Assembly: GCF_003952665.1 (NCBI RefSeq)
Contig: NZ_CP017946.1
Span: 124,001 to 188,000 of the forward strand
From: Bosea sp. Tri-49
Lineage (GTDB): Bacteria; Pseudomonadota; Alphaproteobacteria; Rhizobiales; Beijerinckiaceae
Length of the DNA: 64,000 bases
Direction of reading: 5' to 3'
Shown here: positions 12,212 through 21,724 of the stretch, piece by piece
Layout of the letters: each line of letters starts with the position of its first letter
Numbering within the stretch: the first letter of the stretch is position 1
Notes under the pieces: model-generated
Told to the model about the DNA's origin: nothing
Databases searched by the model: none
The model's input: the letters and a program-made list of their open reading frames with translations, nothing else
Program-made: the position numbers and the translations under genes

Positions 12212-13594
12212 TCAGCCGCAGCAGGGGCATCCCGGCCCGAACACCGCCCGGCTGCCGAGCGCGGCCAGCCTTCCGCGCCAGCCGGGAACGTGCTCCCTGA
12301 TGCGCGCCATCGTCCGCTCGCGGTCGAGACGGGTCGGGCGGCCATCCTCGACCACGATCGCCCCGTCGACGATGCTCGTCACCACGTCGCTCGCCCGGGC
12401 GTAATAGACCAGCGCGGCGTAGTCGCCGTAAAAGGGCTGGAGGTGCGGGCGGTCGATGTCGACCATGATCAGGTCGGCCTTTTTCCCAGTCTCCAGCGAG
12501 CCGATCTCGCCCTCAAGGCCCATGACCCGGGCAGCGCCGATCGTGTGCAGCTCCAGCGCCTGCGCGCAGGAGAGGGCGGTTGGGCTTCCCAGGCGCAGCC
12601 GCATGGCATTGAGGGCGTTGCGCATGCCCTCGAACGGGTCGTTCAGCATCCAGTCGGTGGCGAAGCCGGTCGGGATACCGCGTGCCATGATGTCTTCGAG
12701 CGGCGGATAGCGGCCGCGGCGCGGATAGATCGTCGGGCAATGCGCATAGGCCGCGCCGCTCTGCTGGACGGCGTCGAGATCGCCCGCGCCCGCGAAGACG
12801 AGATGGGCCAGCACGACATCCGGGCCGAGCATGCCGACGTCGCGCAGGAACTCGACCGGGCCGCAGCCATGGGCCGCCATGATCTGCTCGACTTCGGAGA
12901 CGCTCTGGGCGGCGTGGATATGCATGCCGATGCCGAGCCGGTTGGCTTCGGCACGAGCAGCCTTCAGCAGGTCGGCCGAGCAGGTGTCGGTGGCGTGCGT
13001 GCCGATGCGTGCGGTGATGCGGCCATTGGCGGCGCCGTGCCAGCGCTCGGCGAAGGCGACGCCGTCGCGCAGGCGTTCCTCGCCGATATCAGAATGGTGC
13101 GTGTAGTCGCCGCGCCAGAGTTCGTGCAGGCGGACATCGAAGACCTTGTGGGCGATCTGGGCGCGCAGCCCGCAGGCCTCAACCGTCCCGGCGAGCCGGT
13201 GCGGCGCGTACCAGATGTCGTTGATGGTGGTGATGCCGGACTGGAGCACGTCGGCGCAACCGGCTTCCGCCAGCAGCGCCCACTCGTCCTCCGAGATGTC
13301 CTTTTCCATCCTGAAGGCGACTTCGAGCAGCGCCGCCTTGGCGGCGTGGTCGTCAGTCTGGCTGCGGAAGACCAGTGATGCTGCATGCGAATGGCAGTTA
13401 ACGAAGCCGGGGAGGACCGCCCGTCCGGAGCCGCCAATCGTGCGGGCCGGCGCCCAATGTCCCTCCGGCCGGCGCGGGCCGGCATGGAGGATGCGCCCGC
13501 CGGCGATCGCGACCTCGCCATCCGGGATCACCGGCATGCCAGGGCTGACCGGATAGAGGAATTCGGCGCGCACCAGGAGGTCGATCTCGATCAT
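12212..13594 (-). CDS. Amidohydrolase, TrzN/SAH-deaminase-like
   Basis: 460 residues of the metal-dependent amidohydrolase superfamily with a beta-barrel plus TIM barrel. Metal ligands are visible: NCHSH (H68, H70), HIH (H225, H227), H264 in LAHLVFA, and D314 in FATDW. The glutamate usual in HxHxxE deaminases is a glutamine here (HIHAAQ), which weakens a deaminase call and fits hydrolases acting on other C-N bonds. It ends in an unusual CPCC motif. ATG at 13594 has GGAGG upstream. Substrate unknown. Divergent from the zinc-linked GTPase gene. Confidence 0.82.
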   Translation of the reverse strand: MIEIDLLVRAEFLYPVSPGMPVIPDGEVAIAGGRILHAGPRRPEGHWAPARTIGGSGRAVLPGFVNCHSHAASLVFRSQTDDHAAKAALLEVAFRMEKDISEDEWALLAEAGCADVLQSGITTINDIWYAPHRLAGTVEACGLRAQIAHKVFDVRLHELWRGDYTHHSDIGEERLRDGVAFAERWHGAANGRITARIGTHATDTCSADLLKAARAEANRLGIGMHIHAAQSVSEVEQIMAAHGCGPVEFLRDVGMLGPDVVLAHLVFAGAGDLDAVQQSGAAYAHCPTIYPRRGRYPPLEDIMARGIPTGFATDWMLNDPFEGMRNALNAMRLRLGSPTALSCAQALELHTIGAARVMGLEGEIGSLETGKKADLIMVDIDRPHLQPFYGDYAALVYYARASDVVTSIVDGAIVVEDGRPTRLDRERTMARIREHVPGWRGRLAALGSRAVFGPGCPCCG

Positions 13595-13706
13595 GGTGCG
13601 GGCTCCTCCATCGGCATGAGAAAGCGAGCTTAGGGCGCGCGCTGTGGAAGGCCAGCGGCGCGCCTGCACGGCAGCCTTGCGTCGGCAATCCGCTCTCGCT
13701 ATGAAA

Positions 13707-13721
13707 TGTTACAACGTAACA
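13707..13721. promoter_or_regulatory. Zur box upstream of the COG0523 GTPase
   Basis: Palindrome TGTTACAACGTAACA, arms TGTTAC and GTAACA around three bases, inside an AT-rich context. This closely resembles the alphaproteobacterial Zur operator (zinc uptake regulator). Two zinc-chaperone-type genes follow, which fits repression by zinc. Confidence 0.75.
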
Positions 13722-13737
13722 AAATATGAGATCCGAG

Positions 13738-14952
13738 ATGGATGGCCGCCTTCCCGTCACCGTGCTTTCCGGCTTTCTCGGCGCTGGCAAGACGACGCTG
13801 CTCAACCACGTCCTCAACAACCGCGAGGGCCGCAAGGTCGCGGTCATCGTCAACGACATGAGCGAGGTCAACATCGACGCTGATCTCGTGCGTTCCGGCG
13901 GCGGCGATCTCTCGCGCACCGACGAGAAGCTAGTCGAGATGAGCAATGGCTGCATCTGCTGCACCTTGCGCGACGATCTCCTCGCCGAGGTCGGCCGGCT
14001 CGCCCGCGACGGGCGCTTCGACTACCTGCTGATCGAGGGCACCGGCATCGCCGAGCCGCTGCCGATCGCCGCCACCTTCGAATTCCGCGACGAGGACGGC
14101 TTCTCGCTTTCCGATCTCGCCCGGCTCGACACCATGGTGACGGTGGTCGACGCGGTGAACCTGCTGAAGGATTATGGGTCGCGCGACTTCCTGCGCGAGC
14201 GTGGCGAGACGGCCGGTGAGGGCGACGAGCGCACGCTGGTCGATCTTCTTGTCGAGCAAATCGAGTTCGCTGACGTCGTCGTGCTCAACAAGGTCGGCGA
14301 TGCCGGGCCGGAGGCAGTGGCGCAGGCCAGGCTCATCATCCGGGCGCTCAATCCTGATGCGCGCCTGATCGAGGCCGATTTCGGCCGCGCGCCCCTGGAC
14401 GCGATCCTCGACACCGGCCTGTTCGACCATGAGAAGGCGCAGGAGCACCCGCTCTGGCACAAGGAGCTCTACGGCTTCAACGACCATGTGCCGGAGACCG
14501 AAGAATACGGCATCTCATCCTTCGTCTATCGGGCGCGTCGGCCCTTCCATCCGGAAAAATTCAACGCCTTCCTTGCCCGGAGCTGGTCGGGGTTGATCCG
14601 GGCCAAGGGGCATTTCTGGCTGGCGACGCGGCCCGAATGGGTCGGCGAGATGTCGCTTGCCGGCGCGATCTGCCGCACCGAAGCGATGGGCTTCTGGTGG
14701 GCCGCCGTGCCGCGCCCGCGCTGGCCCGACCATCCGGAATGGAAGGCAATCCTGAACCGGCACTGGCACTCCGTCTGGGGCGACCGTCGGCAGGAACTCG
14801 TCTTCATCGGCTCCGGCATGGACGAGCGCGCCATCCGCGCCGGGCTCGACGCCTGCCTGCTTGGCGAGACGCCGACCATCGCCTTCAAGCCCGAGCGCTA
14901 TCGCGATTTGCCCGACCCGTTCCCGGCCTGGCGCCGCGCGACCGCCGCCTGA
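13738..14952 (+). CDS. COG0523 GTPase, zinc metallochaperone type
   Basis: 404-residue G3E-family GTPase. Walker [10 protein letters not shown] is at residues 12-20, the metal-binding CxCC motif NGCICC at 70-75, and the NKVGD specificity motif follows, with a C-terminal CobW_C domain. Members under Zur control deliver zinc to client enzymes when zinc is scarce. Start at 13738 matches homologues ([11 protein letters not shown] close to the N-terminus); ATG at 13726 would add four residues. Zur box 17 bases upstream. AztD-like gene follows after 36 bases, so the two probably form one operon. Confidence 0.88.
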   Translation: MDGRLPVTVLSGFLGAGKTTLLNHVLNNREGRKVAVIVNDMSEVNIDADLVRSGGGDLSRTDEKLVEMSNGCICCTLRDDLLAEVGRLARDGRFDYLLIEGTGIAEPLPIAATFEFRDEDGFSLSDLARLDTMVTVVDAVNLLKDYGSRDFLRERGETAGEGDERTLVDLLVEQIEFADVVVLNKVGDAGPEAVAQARLIIRALNPDARLIEADFGRAPLDAILDTGLFDHEKAQEHPLWHKELYGFNDHVPETEEYGISSFVYRARRPFHPEKFNAFLARSWSGLIRAKGHFWLATRPEWVGEMSLAGAICRTEAMGFWWAAVPRPRWPDHPEWKAILNRHWHSVWGDRRQELVFIGSGMDERAIRAGLDACLLGETPTIAFKPERYRDLPDPFPAWRRATAA

Positions 14953-14988
14953 GACCTCACCCCCTTACTGTCCGCCCTGGAGACTGCC

Positions 14989-16287
14989 ATGCGTCCGCTT
15001 TCCCTATTGTCCACGCTCGCCATCTCGGCCGTGCTTTCGAGCCTGCCGGCCCTCGCCCATGACCATGCCGTGCTGCGCGGCCGGCTGGTCTTCGCCGACC
15101 ACGAGAAGCCGGTCGTGCGCGTGCTCGACCTCGATACCGGCGAGGTCACGCACAGCTTCGACGTCCCTAAGGCCAATCCCGGCTTCGCCACGGCGCAGGG
15201 CGGCCGCTTCGTGGTGATCAAGACCGGCGACGATGCCGGCACGATCCGCTTCCTCGACACCGGCCTGACGATCGAGTCGCATGGCGACCACAACGACATC
15301 GAGAAGGGGGCGGTGAAGCTCGTCGACCTCACGCTGACCGGCCAGAAGCCGGCCCATGTCATCTCCGGCCATGGCCAGCTCGCGCTGTTCTATGACGGCA
15401 TCCGCCCCTGGGACGGGCAAAGCACGGCGAAGGCGGTGCTGGTCGCGATCAATGATCTCGCGAAGGACAAGCCGGCGCTGACTGAATGGCCGAGCCCGGG
15501 GCCGCAGCACGGCATCGTCGTGCCGATGGGCGAGGGGCGCTGGCTGATGTCGGTGCCGAACCCGGCCTATGTCAAAGGCGATGACCGCAGCGCCTCGTCG
15601 CGGCCGGATGGCTTCGAGATCCTCGACCGGACGAAGGGCAGTTGGACCAAGCTCGCCAGCTTCAACGATCCGGCCAAGGCCGACGCCTCATGCAAGCTCT
15701 ATCACGGCCATGCTGCGGCCGATGGCCGCCATGTCTTCGGCTGCGCCGAGGGCGAGGGCGGTGGCATGCTGGTGCTGTCGCAGGCCGGCGGCAAGTTCAG
15801 CGCGCACAAGCTCGCCTATCCGGACGAGCGCCGGATCAGCGCGATCAAGGCCCGGGTCGGCGCCAAGTTCATGGTCGCCAATTACGGCAAGACCTCGCCC
15901 TATGACGGCCTGATCAGGGTCGATCCAGCCGCCAAGTCGCTGACCTCGGCTGATATCCTGCCGGTGCCCGGCGGCCAGTCGGCTTGCCAGTTCGAACTTT
16001 CCGGCAATGGCCGGCGGCTCGCCAATCTGACGCCGGACGGCAAGCTGCGGGTCTATGACGTCGCCGCCTGGAAGGAGATCGCCAGCTTCGACGCCGTGCC
16101 GGCCTTCGACTGCCAGTACGGCGCCAAGACACCGACACCCTCGCTCGCGGTGGTCGGCGGCAGTGCCTATGTCAGCGATCCGACCAATGGCCGGATCCGC
16201 GAATACAATCTCGAGACGCTGAAGCAGGCGCTCGATCTGCCGGTCGAGGGCATGCCGACCAACCTCGCCGGCAGCGATGCGGGCTGA
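14989..16287 (+). CDS. aztD: Zinc metallochaperone AztD, periplasmic
   Basis: 432 residues with a signal peptide (MRPLSLLSTLAISAV, cleavage after ALA at residue 23). The mature protein starts HDHAVLRGR and is repeat-rich in the manner of a beta-propeller; a second His cluster SHGDH is at residues 97-101. AztD delivers zinc to the periplasmic binding protein AztC of the AztABC uptake system. GGAG lies seven bases before the ATG. No aztABC genes are present in this window, so its partner must be elsewhere, or it works with another transporter such as ZnuABC. Confidence 0.8.
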   Translation: MRPLSLLSTLAISAVLSSLPALAHDHAVLRGRLVFADHEKPVVRVLDLDTGEVTHSFDVPKANPGFATAQGGRFVVIKTGDDAGTIRFLDTGLTIESHGDHNDIEKGAVKLVDLTLTGQKPAHVISGHGQLALFYDGIRPWDGQSTAKAVLVAINDLAKDKPALTEWPSPGPQHGIVVPMGEGRWLMSVPNPAYVKGDDRSASSRPDGFEILDRTKGSWTKLASFNDPAKADASCKLYHGHAAADGRHVFGCAEGEGGGMLVLSQAGGKFSAHKLAYPDERRISAIKARVGAKFMVANYGKTSPYDGLIRVDPAAKSLTSADILPVPGGQSACQFELSGNGRRLANLTPDGKLRVYDVAAWKEIASFDAVPAFDCQYGAKTPTPSLAVVGGSAYVSDPTNGRIREYNLETLKQALDLPVEGMPTNLAGSDAG

Positions 16288-16332
16288 TCGGCCATAGGCT
16301 TTCGTTCAGCATCCGGGGTATAGGCATCCCGG

Positions 16333-16737
16333 ATGCTGAACCGCCTTCCCCGCCATACGCGCCAGGTCATCGCCTACGCCTTCTCCGGCGTGATGGCGGC
16401 GGTTGCGCATTACGGATTGCTGATCGGCCTGGTCGAGCTCGGCGGGGCCGATCCCGTTCTGGCGTCGCTCGCCGGTTTCGTGCTCGGCGGCGTCGTCTCC
16501 TATCTCATGAACCGCTGGCTGACCTTCGACGCCACGCGGACCCATGGCGAGGCGAGCTGGCGCTTCGGCCTGATCGCCTTCGGCGGCTTCCTGCTCACCG
16601 GCGTGCTGATGCACCTCTTCGTCAAGGTCGCCGGCCTGCCCTATCTGCCGATGCAGGTCGTCACCACGCTGATCGTGATGGTCTTCACCTTTGCCGGGCA
16701 CAAGTTCTTCTCCTTCGCCGATCGCGAAGGCGCCTGA
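16333..16737 (+). CDS. GtrA-family membrane protein
   Basis: 134 residues with four transmembrane helices. The signature SYLMNRWLTF, between helices 2 and 3, and the terminal GHKFFSF match GtrA, a family tied to moving lipid-linked sugars across the inner membrane or to cell-wall sugar modification. No glycosyltransferase neighbour is present to indicate the sugar. The stop abuts the convergent DUF1772 gene without a spacer. Confidence 0.88.
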   Translation: MLNRLPRHTRQVIAYAFSGVMAAVAHYGLLIGLVELGGADPVLASLAGFVLGGVVSYLMNRWLTFDATRTHGEASWRFGLIAFGGFLLTGVLMHLFVKVAGLPYLPMQVVTTLIVMVFTFAGHKFFSFADREGA

Positions 16738-17235
16738 TCAGGCTTGCCCGGCGGCGTAGAGCGCCCAGCCGACCAACAGCAGGCTAATGAGACTCGCGAG
16801 CGTGCGGACATGGTTCCACAGCGTCCACGGGCCGGAATAGTTCCGCCAGAGCGTACGCGCCGCCTCGGGATCGATCGGGATCGTGGCAACGGCGAGCGCC
16901 TCGTTCATCGGCACATTGGCGAGAATGGTGAGCAGGAAGGCGCCGGCCAGATAGACGATGGCCGCGAGCGCCAGCAGCAGCGCGACCTGCCCGGCACCCG
17001 CCTTCCACCAGAGCCCAGCCGCTAGCAGCGCCACCACGGGCGTGCCGAAGAAGGCCGGGAAGAAGATGGCGTTGCGCACGACGATGTTGATGCTCTGCAT
17101 CGACGCGATCGCGGTCTTCGGATCGACCGCGTCGAGCGCCCACATCACCGACATCGAATAAGCATAGAAGAAGCCGGCCATGGCGCCGGCCAGCACCAGC
17201 GCGATGAAGGTGACAGCAAGCGCGAGCGAGGCCAT
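16738..17235 (-). CDS. DUF1772-family membrane protein
   Basis: 165 residues with four predicted helices. The N-terminal FFYAYSMSVMWALD segment and the central LANVPMNEAL match DUF1772 (anthrone-oxygenase-like) proteins, whose function in bacteria is unknown. It begins four bases after the stop of the upstream methyltransferase gene, so the two are cotranscribed. Confidence 0.82.
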   Translation of the reverse strand: MASLALAVTFIALVLAGAMAGFFYAYSMSVMWALDAVDPKTAIASMQSINIVVRNAIFFPAFFGTPVVALLAAGLWWKAGAGQVALLLALAAIVYLAGAFLLTILANVPMNEALAVATIPIDPEAARTLWRNYSGPWTLWNHVRTLASLISLLLVGWALYAAGQA

Positions 17236-17239
17236 GGCG

Positions 17240-17944
17240 TCAAACCTCCGGGATGAGCTGCTTCCTGGCCGAAAAGGCCATGCGATGCGGGTTATGGCCG
17301 AAGTTCTGGCGGCGCGCGACGCCCTTGAAGCCGGCCGCCTCGACCAGCGCGGAGATGCCGACGGCGCTGTAGGTCGAGAGACCGTATTGGGCGCGCAGCT
17401 TGCGGTAGTCCGAGAAGACGGTGCGGACCAGCCCGCCGAGCGCCGCGACGAGGAAGCCGCCGCGCCAGGCGAAGCCGAGCAACTCGGTCGCGTCGGTCAG
17501 CGGCGAGAGGTCCGGCGGGATCACGTCGGCGAGGATCAGCTCGCCGCCGGGCTTGAGCTTGGCGAGCCAGGTTGTCAGCGCCCGCTTCAATTCGTCCTCG
17601 CTCAGATACTGGATCAGCGAATTGGCGACGACGAGGTCGAGCGAATCATCCGGCAGCGCCTCGACCTCTTCCGGCGAGACGACCGAGAGATTGGCGAGCG
17701 CAGCGAAGCGGGTCTTGAGTTTGTCGCGGACCGTCGGGGCAGCCTCGCACAGGATCAGCCGGCCGCTGGCCGCGGCGACGAGATCGGCCGAGAGCGCTTC
17801 GCCGCAGCCGACATCGAGCACGGTTGCGTCCCTGGACGGCACGGCGGCGGCGATATCCTGCGCGATACGGCGATAATGCAGGGCCTTGTGGCGATCCGAG
17901 ACGTAGATCGCATGCTCGCCGTTCCAGAAATCACGCCAGGACAT
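17240..17944 (-). CDS. Class I SAM-dependent methyltransferase
   Basis: 234 residues. Motif I is ATVLDVGCGEALSADL around residues 40-55, and motif II/III is present in DDSLDLVVANSLIQY. The substrate is not evident. It heads a two-gene operon with DUF1772 and is divergent from cyclopropane-fatty-acid synthase across about 155 bases. Confidence 0.85.
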   Translation of the reverse strand: MSWRDFWNGEHAIYVSDRHKALHYRRIAQDIAAAVPSRDATVLDVGCGEALSADLVAAASGRLILCEAAPTVRDKLKTRFAALANLSVVSPEEVEALPDDSLDLVVANSLIQYLSEDELKRALTTWLAKLKPGGELILADVIPPDLSPLTDATELLGFAWRGGFLVAALGGLVRTVFSDYRKLRAQYGLSTYSAVGISALVEAAGFKGVARRQNFGHNPHRMAFSARKQLIPEV

Positions 17945-18099
17945 CGGGGTTCCCGTTTGGAGGATGGCGCGGAAAGCGCCTTCGCCTTAAGCCCTAGCAT
18001 GCCCGCGGCGACTGTGAAGTCAGGTTGATTGCACCAAGCATTTGTGCTGCCACAGCCGAGCCAATAGCCTGCGCGCGACCGACCGGAGCCGTGCCGACC

Positions 18100-19356
18100 A
18101 TGCTGCTTTTGCCGAAACTCCTGAAGCGCTCGATCCGCAAGGGGCGCCTGACCGTGATCGCGCCGGATGGAAAGCGACATGTCTTCGGGCCGGGCCGGAC
18201 CGAGTTCAGCTTCGCCGGAAAGCCGGTCGTCGCCGGCGAGGTGACGGTGCGCTTCAAGGATACGAAGATCGAGCGCGAGCTTTTCCTCAATCCCGAGCTG
18301 GCGCTGGCCGAAGGCTATATGGATGAGCGTATCGAGTTCGAGGACGGCTCGACCATCCACGACCTGCTGACGCTGTTCTGGATCCAGCGCAGCGAGCTCC
18401 GCAAGCACCCGCTGCAGGCGGCGATCCGCAAGATCCGCTTCAAGATCCGGCGCTGGCGGATGCACAACCCGCTTGGTGTCGCCGGCAAGAAGGTCAAGCA
18501 CCACTACGACATTCCGACCGATTTCTACCGGCTCTGGCTCGATGAGACGATGACCTATTCCTGCGCCTATTGGCATTCTCCGGATGTGGGTCTGGAGGCC
18601 GCGCAGAAGGCGAAACTCAGGCATCTCGCGGCGAAGCTGAAGATCGAGCCGGGCATGCGCGTGCTCGATATCGGCTCGGGCTGGGGCGAGCTTTCGATCT
18701 ATCTCGCCAAGGCCTGCGGGGCGAAGGTGACAGGGCTCAACGTTTCGCCCGACCAGATGGCGGCGGCGCAAAAGCGAGCCGAGGCCGCCGGCGTCGGCGA
18801 TGCCGTAAGCTTCATCAACAAGGACTATCGCGAGCTGACCGGGACCTTCGACCGCGTCGTCTCGGTCGGCATGATGGAGCATGTCGGCGTCGCGCATTAC
18901 CTCGAATATTTCGAGAAGATCCGCGACCTGCTCACTCCGGACGGGATCGCGCTGGTCCACTGCATCGGCCGCGTCGGCCCGCCCGGCTTCACCGGCCCGT
19001 TCTTCGACAAGTACATCTTCCCCGGCGGCTATGCCCCGGCGCTGTCCGAGGTCTTCGCCGCCGTCGAGCAGACTGGCCTATGGCATTCCGACTGCGAGTT
19101 CTGGCGCCGGCACTATCACTGGACACTGGAAGCCTGGCGCGAGCGCTTCATGGCGCACCGGCCGGAGGTGGTCGCAATGCTGGGCGAGCGCTTCGCAAGG
19201 ATGTGGGAGTTCTACCTCTCCGCCTGCTCGATCTCCTTCGACATCGGCGGCGACATGGTCTTCCAGCTGCTGCTCGGCCCGCATAAGAGCGCCGTGCCGG
19301 TGATCCGGGACTACATCACCGAGGCGGAAGCTGAGCTGGAACGGCGGGGCTTCTGA
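18100..19356 (+). CDS. cfa: Cyclopropane-fatty-acyl-phospholipid synthase
   Basis: 418-residue enzyme that uses S-adenosylmethionine to add a methylene bridge to unsaturated acyl chains of membrane phospholipids. Visible motifs: HHYDIPTDFY at 134-143, the substrate-pocket MTYSCAYW at 151-158, and the SAM-binding VLDIGSGWGE at 188-197, followed by VGMMEHVG. Start MLLLPKLLKRSIRKG (ATG 18100) matches the family. The next gene starts two bases after the stop, so they are cotranscribed. Confidence 0.93.
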   Translation: MLLLPKLLKRSIRKGRLTVIAPDGKRHVFGPGRTEFSFAGKPVVAGEVTVRFKDTKIERELFLNPELALAEGYMDERIEFEDGSTIHDLLTLFWIQRSELRKHPLQAAIRKIRFKIRRWRMHNPLGVAGKKVKHHYDIPTDFYRLWLDETMTYSCAYWHSPDVGLEAAQKAKLRHLAAKLKIEPGMRVLDIGSGWGELSIYLAKACGAKVTGLNVSPDQMAAAQKRAEAAGVGDAVSFINKDYRELTGTFDRVVSVGMMEHVGVAHYLEYFEKIRDLLTPDGIALVHCIGRVGPPGFTGPFFDKYIFPGGYAPALSEVFAAVEQTGLWHSDCEFWRRHYHWTLEAWRERFMAHRPEVVAMLGERFARMWEFYLSACSISFDIGGDMVFQLLLGPHKSAVPVIRDYITEAEAELERRGF

Positions 19357-19358
19357 CG

Positions 19359-20168
19359 GTGGCCGGAGATTTGCCGATCGAGCAGGTCTCTGACCTGCTG
19401 CGCGAGGTTGCGGCGCAGGCGGTGATGCCGCGCTTCCGCAAGCTGGTGGAGTCGGACGTCCGGGTGAAATCGCCGGGCGAAGAGGTCACGATCGCCGACG
19501 AGGAGGCGGAGCGGCTTCTGAATGTCCGGCTGCCGGCGCTGCTGCTGGGCTCGCGGGTGATCGGCGAGGAAGCGGTCTCGGCCCAGCCGGAGCTGCTGGA
19601 GGGGCTGGGCGAGGGCACCGTCTTCGTGGTCGACCCCGTCGACGGCACCTCGAATTTCATCAAGGGCAGTCCGTGCTTCTCGATGATGGTGGCGCTGCTG
19701 CGTGACGGCGAGCCCGTCGCTTCCTGGATGCTGAGCCCGGCGACAGGGACGCTCCATGTCGCCGAGCGCGGCTCCGGTGCGTGGGTCAATGGCGAGCGCG
19801 TCAGGGCCGGCCGACCACCGCAGTGGGCTGCGCTGCGCGGCGGCGTGCTGACCCGCTTCCTGCCGGCGGAGATCACGGCGCGGGTGCAGGCCAATGGCCG
19901 GGATTTGGCCGCCATCCTGCCGGGGATGCACTGCGCCGGCGAGGAGTATCCCGCGATCGTGCGCGGCGAGCAGCATTTCGTGGTGTTCTGGCGCGGCCTG
20001 CCCTGGGACCATGCGCCGGGCACGCTCTTCCTCGAAGAGGCCGGCGGCCGGGCGGCCCGCTTCGACGGGCGCCCCTACAGGCCGGCCGAACAGGGCTTCG
20101 GCATCCTGGCGGCGCAAACGCCAGAATTGTGGGACGAGCTGCAGCGGCGGTTGTTCGCCGAGATCTAG
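19359..20168 (+). CDS. Inositol monophosphatase-family phosphatase
   Basis: 269 residues with a GTG start two bases after the cfa stop. Mg-binding motifs of the family are clear: GEEAVS, VVDPVDGTSNFIKG (metal sites 1 and 2), and the C-terminal WDHAPGTLFLEEAGG. Members hydrolyse inositol phosphates, 3'-phosphoadenosine phosphates or histidinol phosphate; which one applies here cannot be read from the sequence. Confidence 0.88.
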   Translation: MAGDLPIEQVSDLLREVAAQAVMPRFRKLVESDVRVKSPGEEVTIADEEAERLLNVRLPALLLGSRVIGEEAVSAQPELLEGLGEGTVFVVDPVDGTSNFIKGSPCFSMMVALLRDGEPVASWMLSPATGTLHVAERGSGAWVNGERVRAGRPPQWAALRGGVLTRFLPAEITARVQANGRDLAAILPGMHCAGEEYPAIVRGEQHFVVFWRGLPWDHAPGTLFLEEAGGRAARFDGRPYRPAEQGFGILAAQTPELWDELQRRLFAEI

Positions 20169-20192
20169 ATCAGACCGCGGCCACGAGGTTGG

Positions 20193-20639
20193 TCAGCGCC
20201 TGCGCCAGACATAGTGGATGTCGGGCTCGCGCTCTTCATTGCGCGATCCGTCGGTCAGCTCGGCTTCGACGAAGCCGTGCCGTTCGTAGAAGCGCCTGGC
20301 GATCGCGTTGCGCTGAAACGTCCAGAGATTGAGCTCGGAGCAGCGCATCTGCGCGACCTCCAGCAAGGCGCTGCCCGCACCCTGACCCTGATGGGTCGGC
20401 AGCACGTAGAGCTGGTCGATCCAGCCGTCGCGGAAGGCTATGAAGCCGGCCAGCGCCGGGCCGTGGAACGTGCCCCACAGTTCGCATTCGCGGAAGACGA
20501 CCGTCCCGAAATAGGCGCGATCTTCCTCGGGCGTATGCAGCCCTGCCAGCCAGGGCAGGCGATCGTCGAGACTCGCGCGGTGCACGGCTGCCACCGCATC
20601 CATGTCATTGCGTTGGAGCCTGGTCGGGGGACTGAGCAT
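20193..20639 (-). CDS. GNAT-family N-acetyltransferase
   Basis: 148 residues. The acetyl-CoA binding loop is LYVLPTHQGQGAGSALL (Q/R-x-x-G-x-G/A) and the late segment NAIARRFYERHGFVE is typical of GNATs. Start ATG 20639 gives MLSPPTRLQRNDMDAV, preceded by GGGGA; a longer reading to 20738 is open but does not look like the family. Substrate unknown. Convergent with the phosphatase gene. Confidence 0.82.
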   Translation of the reverse strand: MLSPPTRLQRNDMDAVAAVHRASLDDRLPWLAGLHTPEEDRAYFGTVVFRECELWGTFHGPALAGFIAFRDGWIDQLYVLPTHQGQGAGSALLEVAQMRCSELNLWTFQRNAIARRFYERHGFVEAELTDGSRNEEREPDIHYVWRRR

Positions 20640-20947
20640 TTCCCCGAGTAGCAGAGGCCAGCTCAGCCCGGCAACGGCTGGTCGGTCGCACTCAAAACCC
20701 CGCCAGCTTTTGCCGCGAGGGTGTGAGGTAAACGCCATCCGAGGGAGGCGCGGGGTTAAGGCGGCGTCGCAGTCGACGGCTGCGTGCCGAATGTCGATGT
20801 CGAAATGTCGAGGCAGCGCCACTGGCCACTGCCCGAACCCCGCGCGCGGTTCTCTTGTGAGTTCTCGCCGTGTGTTGCGTCCGGCTGGACCGGGGTGCCT
20901 GCCCCGAACGACGAAACCCCTCCGTGGTGGAACGAGCAGGCCCTGGT

Positions 20948-20972
20948 CGCAAAAGTGGTTCGCACTTCTGCG
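20948..20972. repeat. Short palindromic element
   Basis: Arms CGCAAAAGTG (20948-20957) and CACTTCTGCG (20963-20972) pair with one mismatch. It resembles short dispersed palindromes common in rhizobial intergenic DNA; a single copy is visible here. Confidence 0.4.
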
Positions 20973-21139
20973 GAGCGCACTCATTCAGGCTCGCAAGGCC
21001 CTTTCGCCACGAACACCGCTCTCCCGCCCGGCCTCATGATGCCTCGCGAAGCCCCCTCGGTTCGGGCGGGACGGGGAGAAGCATAAAGCAGGTTTTCGGG
21101 GCGGGGATTGATTGGGGAGTTGTCCCCGTTGGCTCGACC

Positions 21140-21230
21140 GTCATGCTCGCCCTTGTGGCGAGCATCCACGTCTTGAACGCTGTGCTTCACGGAGGAAGAC
21201 GTGGATGGTCGGGACAAGCCCGACCATGAC
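21140..21230. repeat. REP-like four-arm palindromic element, copy 1
   Basis: The outer ends GTCATG and CATGAC pair. Inside are three arms: CTCGCC/GGCGAG, a long central arm CATCCACGTCTT/AAGACGTGGATG, and GTCGGG/CCCGAC. The same element occurs at 22785-22880 with a different central loop. It lies between genes and would fold as a cruciform or a structured RNA. Confidence 0.8.
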
Positions 21231-21284
21231 GAGGAGGCGCGGGGAACCCTTCTCCCATCAGGGAGAGGGGTTCTGTGGCGTACT

Positions 21285-21695
21285 TTACCCCGCCGGCATC
21301 GCCGCCATGTCGGCGAAGACCGCCTCGAAAGTGTGGCCGTCGGCGTCCTCGAAGGCGCGATTGTAGAGCCAGCCCAGATCGATCGCCGGGCGCGGATCGG
21401 CCTTGCCGCCGGCGTCTGCCGCAGCCTTGACCACCGCATCGACCGCGGCGCGGCTCTCCTGGGTGAGCGCCAGCAGGACCTGCGCGCCGGCATGGGCGTC
21501 GGCGACGGGCTTCGCGGTGAAGGTCGCGAAATAGTCGCGGGCGAGCAGATGGAAGGTGATCGTATCGGACCAGACCATGCTCGAAGCCTGGTGGTCGCTG
21601 AAGGCCGCATTCTGCGTGCAGCCGATCGCCTCGTAGACGCGGGTCGCGGCAGCGAGGTCGGCGACGGGCAGGTTGACGAAGAGCATCTTGGACAT
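21285..21695 (-). CDS. VOC-family (glyoxalase-like) protein
   Basis: 136 residues beginning MSKMLFVNLPVADLAAATR, with two beta-alpha-beta-beta-beta modules typical of the vicinal-oxygen-chelate superfamily and the late DADGHTFEAVFADM segment. The usual metal ligands are not all evident, so enzymatic activity is uncertain. It lies 29 bases after the cupin gene on the same strand; both face away from the MarR gene and its three operators, so MarR control is likely. Confidence 0.85.
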   Translation of the reverse strand: MSKMLFVNLPVADLAAATRVYEAIGCTQNAAFSDHQASSMVWSDTITFHLLARDYFATFTAKPVADAHAGAQVLLALTQESRAAVDAVVKAAADAGGKADPRPAIDLGWLYNRAFEDADGHTFEAVFADMAAMPAG

Positions 21696-21724
21696 GGTGT
21701 GCTTCCTTGCTGGGTGAGTGATCG

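Larger units (their letters stand above)
20640..21284. other. Non-coding gap with palindromic repeats
   Basis: No gene is recognised in this 645-base gap. It holds a short hairpin at 20948-20972 (arms CGCAAAAGTG and CACTTCTGCG) and a complete four-arm palindromic element at 21140-21230. The remainder looks like unremarkable GC-rich sequence with only short unsupported reading frames. Confidence 0.6.
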
